Shown here: positions 8,723 through 9,275 of the stretch, piece by piece
How positions within the stretch are numbered: position 1 is the stretch's first letter
How the letters are laid out: every line of letters starts with the position of its first letter
Source of the DNA: Bryobacterales bacterium
GTDB lineage: Bacteria; Acidobacteriota; Terriglobia; Bryobacterales; Bryobacteraceae
DNA: 9,275 nt
Assembly (NCBI GenBank): GCA_003487005.1
Contig: DNFG01000442.1
Location: 1 to 9,275 of the forward strand
Reading direction: 5' to 3'
Notes under the pieces: model-generated
The model's database searches: none
Seen by the model: only the letters and a program-made list of their open reading frames with translations
What the model was told of the DNA's origin: nothing
Position numbers and translations under genes: made by a program

Positions 8723-8724
8723 TG
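8713..8724 (+). promoter_or_regulatory. Ribosome binding site and coupled start of rsmG
   Basis: GAGG (8713-8716) lies 5 nt before the ATG at 8722, inside the last mnmG codons. Stop and start overlap as TGATG, so ribosomes finishing mnmG can restart directly on rsmG. GTG at 8719 is in the same frame and would also serve, adding one residue. Confidence 0.6.
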
Positions 8725-9275
8725 CAGTTTGGGGATTCGTTGCGAAGGCGGGTGGCGGTGTCCTCCGAGGTGGCGGCGTCGCTGGAGGCGCATTACCAAC
8801 TGATGCTGCGTTGGAACCGGCGGCTCAACCTGACGACGGTGACAGAGTTGGAGGCGGCGGTGGAGCGGCACTACGCTGAATCTCTATTCCTGGCGGAGCG
8901 GGTGGAGAGGGGTAGTGTTTACGACGTGGGATCGGGAGCGGGTTTTCCGGGGTTTCCACTTGCGGTGTTCCGGCCGTCGATGCGGGTGACGTTGGTTGAA
9001 TCGGATCAGCGGAAGGCGGCGTTTTTGCGGGAGTCATCCGATTTGGCGGCGAATGTGCGGGTGGCGTGCGTGCGGGGGGTGGAGTTGCGGGAGCGGGTGG
9101 ATTGGGTAGTGGGGCGGGCGGTGCGGGTAGAAGATTTATTGGAGCCGGCGGTGCGATTGGCGTCGCGGATTGCGTTTCTGGTGGGGGTTGCGGAGAAGGA
9201 CGTGCTGGTGGGGGATCGGCGGCTGGGGGCCGTGTCGGCCGTGCAATTGCCATGGGGGGAGGCTCGGTGGCTGGT
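8722..9275 (+). CDS. rsmG: 16S rRNA (guanine-N7) methyltransferase, 3' end beyond the window
   Basis: 184 complete codons are visible before the right edge; the family is about 207 residues, so only a short tail is missing. It methylates N7 of G527 (E. coli numbering) in 16S rRNA using S-adenosylmethionine. Loss of the methylation gives low-level streptomycin resistance in several bacteria. Seen: the N-terminal YQLMLRWNRRLNLTTVT (25-41), the SAM-binding loop VYDVGSGAGFPGFPLA (66-81), the acidic-strand motif VESDQRKAAFLRE (92-104) and VVGRAV (129-134, equivalent to the family's SRAV). The Lys-Gly usually found after the later beta strand is not evident; the sequence there is AFLVGVAEKD, a divergence worth noting. 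The ATG overlaps the mnmG TGA by one base (TGATG) and follows GAGG by 5 nt. An in-frame GTG directly before it is an alternative start. Codons are extremely G-ending. Confidence 0.94.
   Translation, partial: MQFGDSLRRRVAVSSEVAASLEAHYQLMLRWNRRLNLTTVTELEAAVERHYAESLFLAERVERGSVYDVGSGAGFPGFPLAVFRPSMRVTLVESDQRKAAFLRESSDLAANVRVACVRGVELRERVDWVVGRAVRVEDLLEPAVRLASRIAFLVGVAEKDVLVGDRRLGAVSAVQLPWGEARWL
9104..9127 (+). other. Potential G-quadruplex sequence inside rsmG
   Basis: Four G runs of three or more on the coding strand, separated by loops of 4, 1 to 2 and 6 nt, fit the simple G3+N1-7 pattern. It lies in the most G-skewed part of the window, so it may merely reflect composition. Any effect on rsmG transcription or translation is speculative. 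Confidence 0.3.

Noticed and set aside
8825..9253. 142-codon minus-strand frame opposite rsmG
   Set aside because: It is more than a third proline and alanine, the antisense of CGG and GTG-rich codons. RsmG motifs on the + strand explain the region.

Overview
This is a GC-rich bacterial window made almost entirely of conserved housekeeping genes, with no phage, transposon, CRISPR or defence locus. Six protein genes are recognisable: arsC, accA, dnaE, purD, mnmG and rsmG. There is one unrecognised small membrane protein and two tRNA genes, tRNA-Asp(GUC) and tRNA-Arg(CCU). The protein sequences and gene neighbourhood look to me like an Acidobacteriota genome of the Solibacter/Bryobacter type. 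That assignment is an impression from memory, not a search, and another GC-rich phylum is possible.

Layout. Positions 30 to 6820 are read leftwards. In transcription order they hold purD (5531-6820), tRNA-Arg (5427-5503), dnaE (1900-5394), accA (933-1880), a 90-residue membrane protein (664-936), tRNA-Asp (531-607) and arsC (30-455). Positions 6866 to the right edge are read rightwards: mnmG (6866-8722) and then rsmG, which is cut off by the window end (8722-9275). The two blocks are back to back and separated by only 45 bp. This gap is an AT-rich island containing a near-palindrome with overlapping -10-like hexamers on both strands, and looks like a compact bidirectional promoter.

How the genes relate. 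dnaE, accA and the small protein are tightly packed (19 nt gap, then a 4 nt ATGA overlap) and are probably co-transcribed; dnaE-accA adjacency is also known in E. coli. mnmG and rsmG overlap by one base and both make RNA modifications that affect translation (tRNA wobble uridine and 16S rRNA). purD is de novo purine synthesis. The two tRNAs sit between co-oriented genes, and each has a plausible promoter just upstream. arsC is a stand-alone thioredoxin-coupled arsenate reductase; no other ars gene is in view.

Composition. The + strand is G-rich over C in most of the window whichever strand is coding, and extremely so in the second half of mnmG and in rsmG. This fits a replication-strand bias. 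The arsC segment is close to balanced. I see no gene-free stretch over about 75 bp, and no convincing rho-independent terminator.
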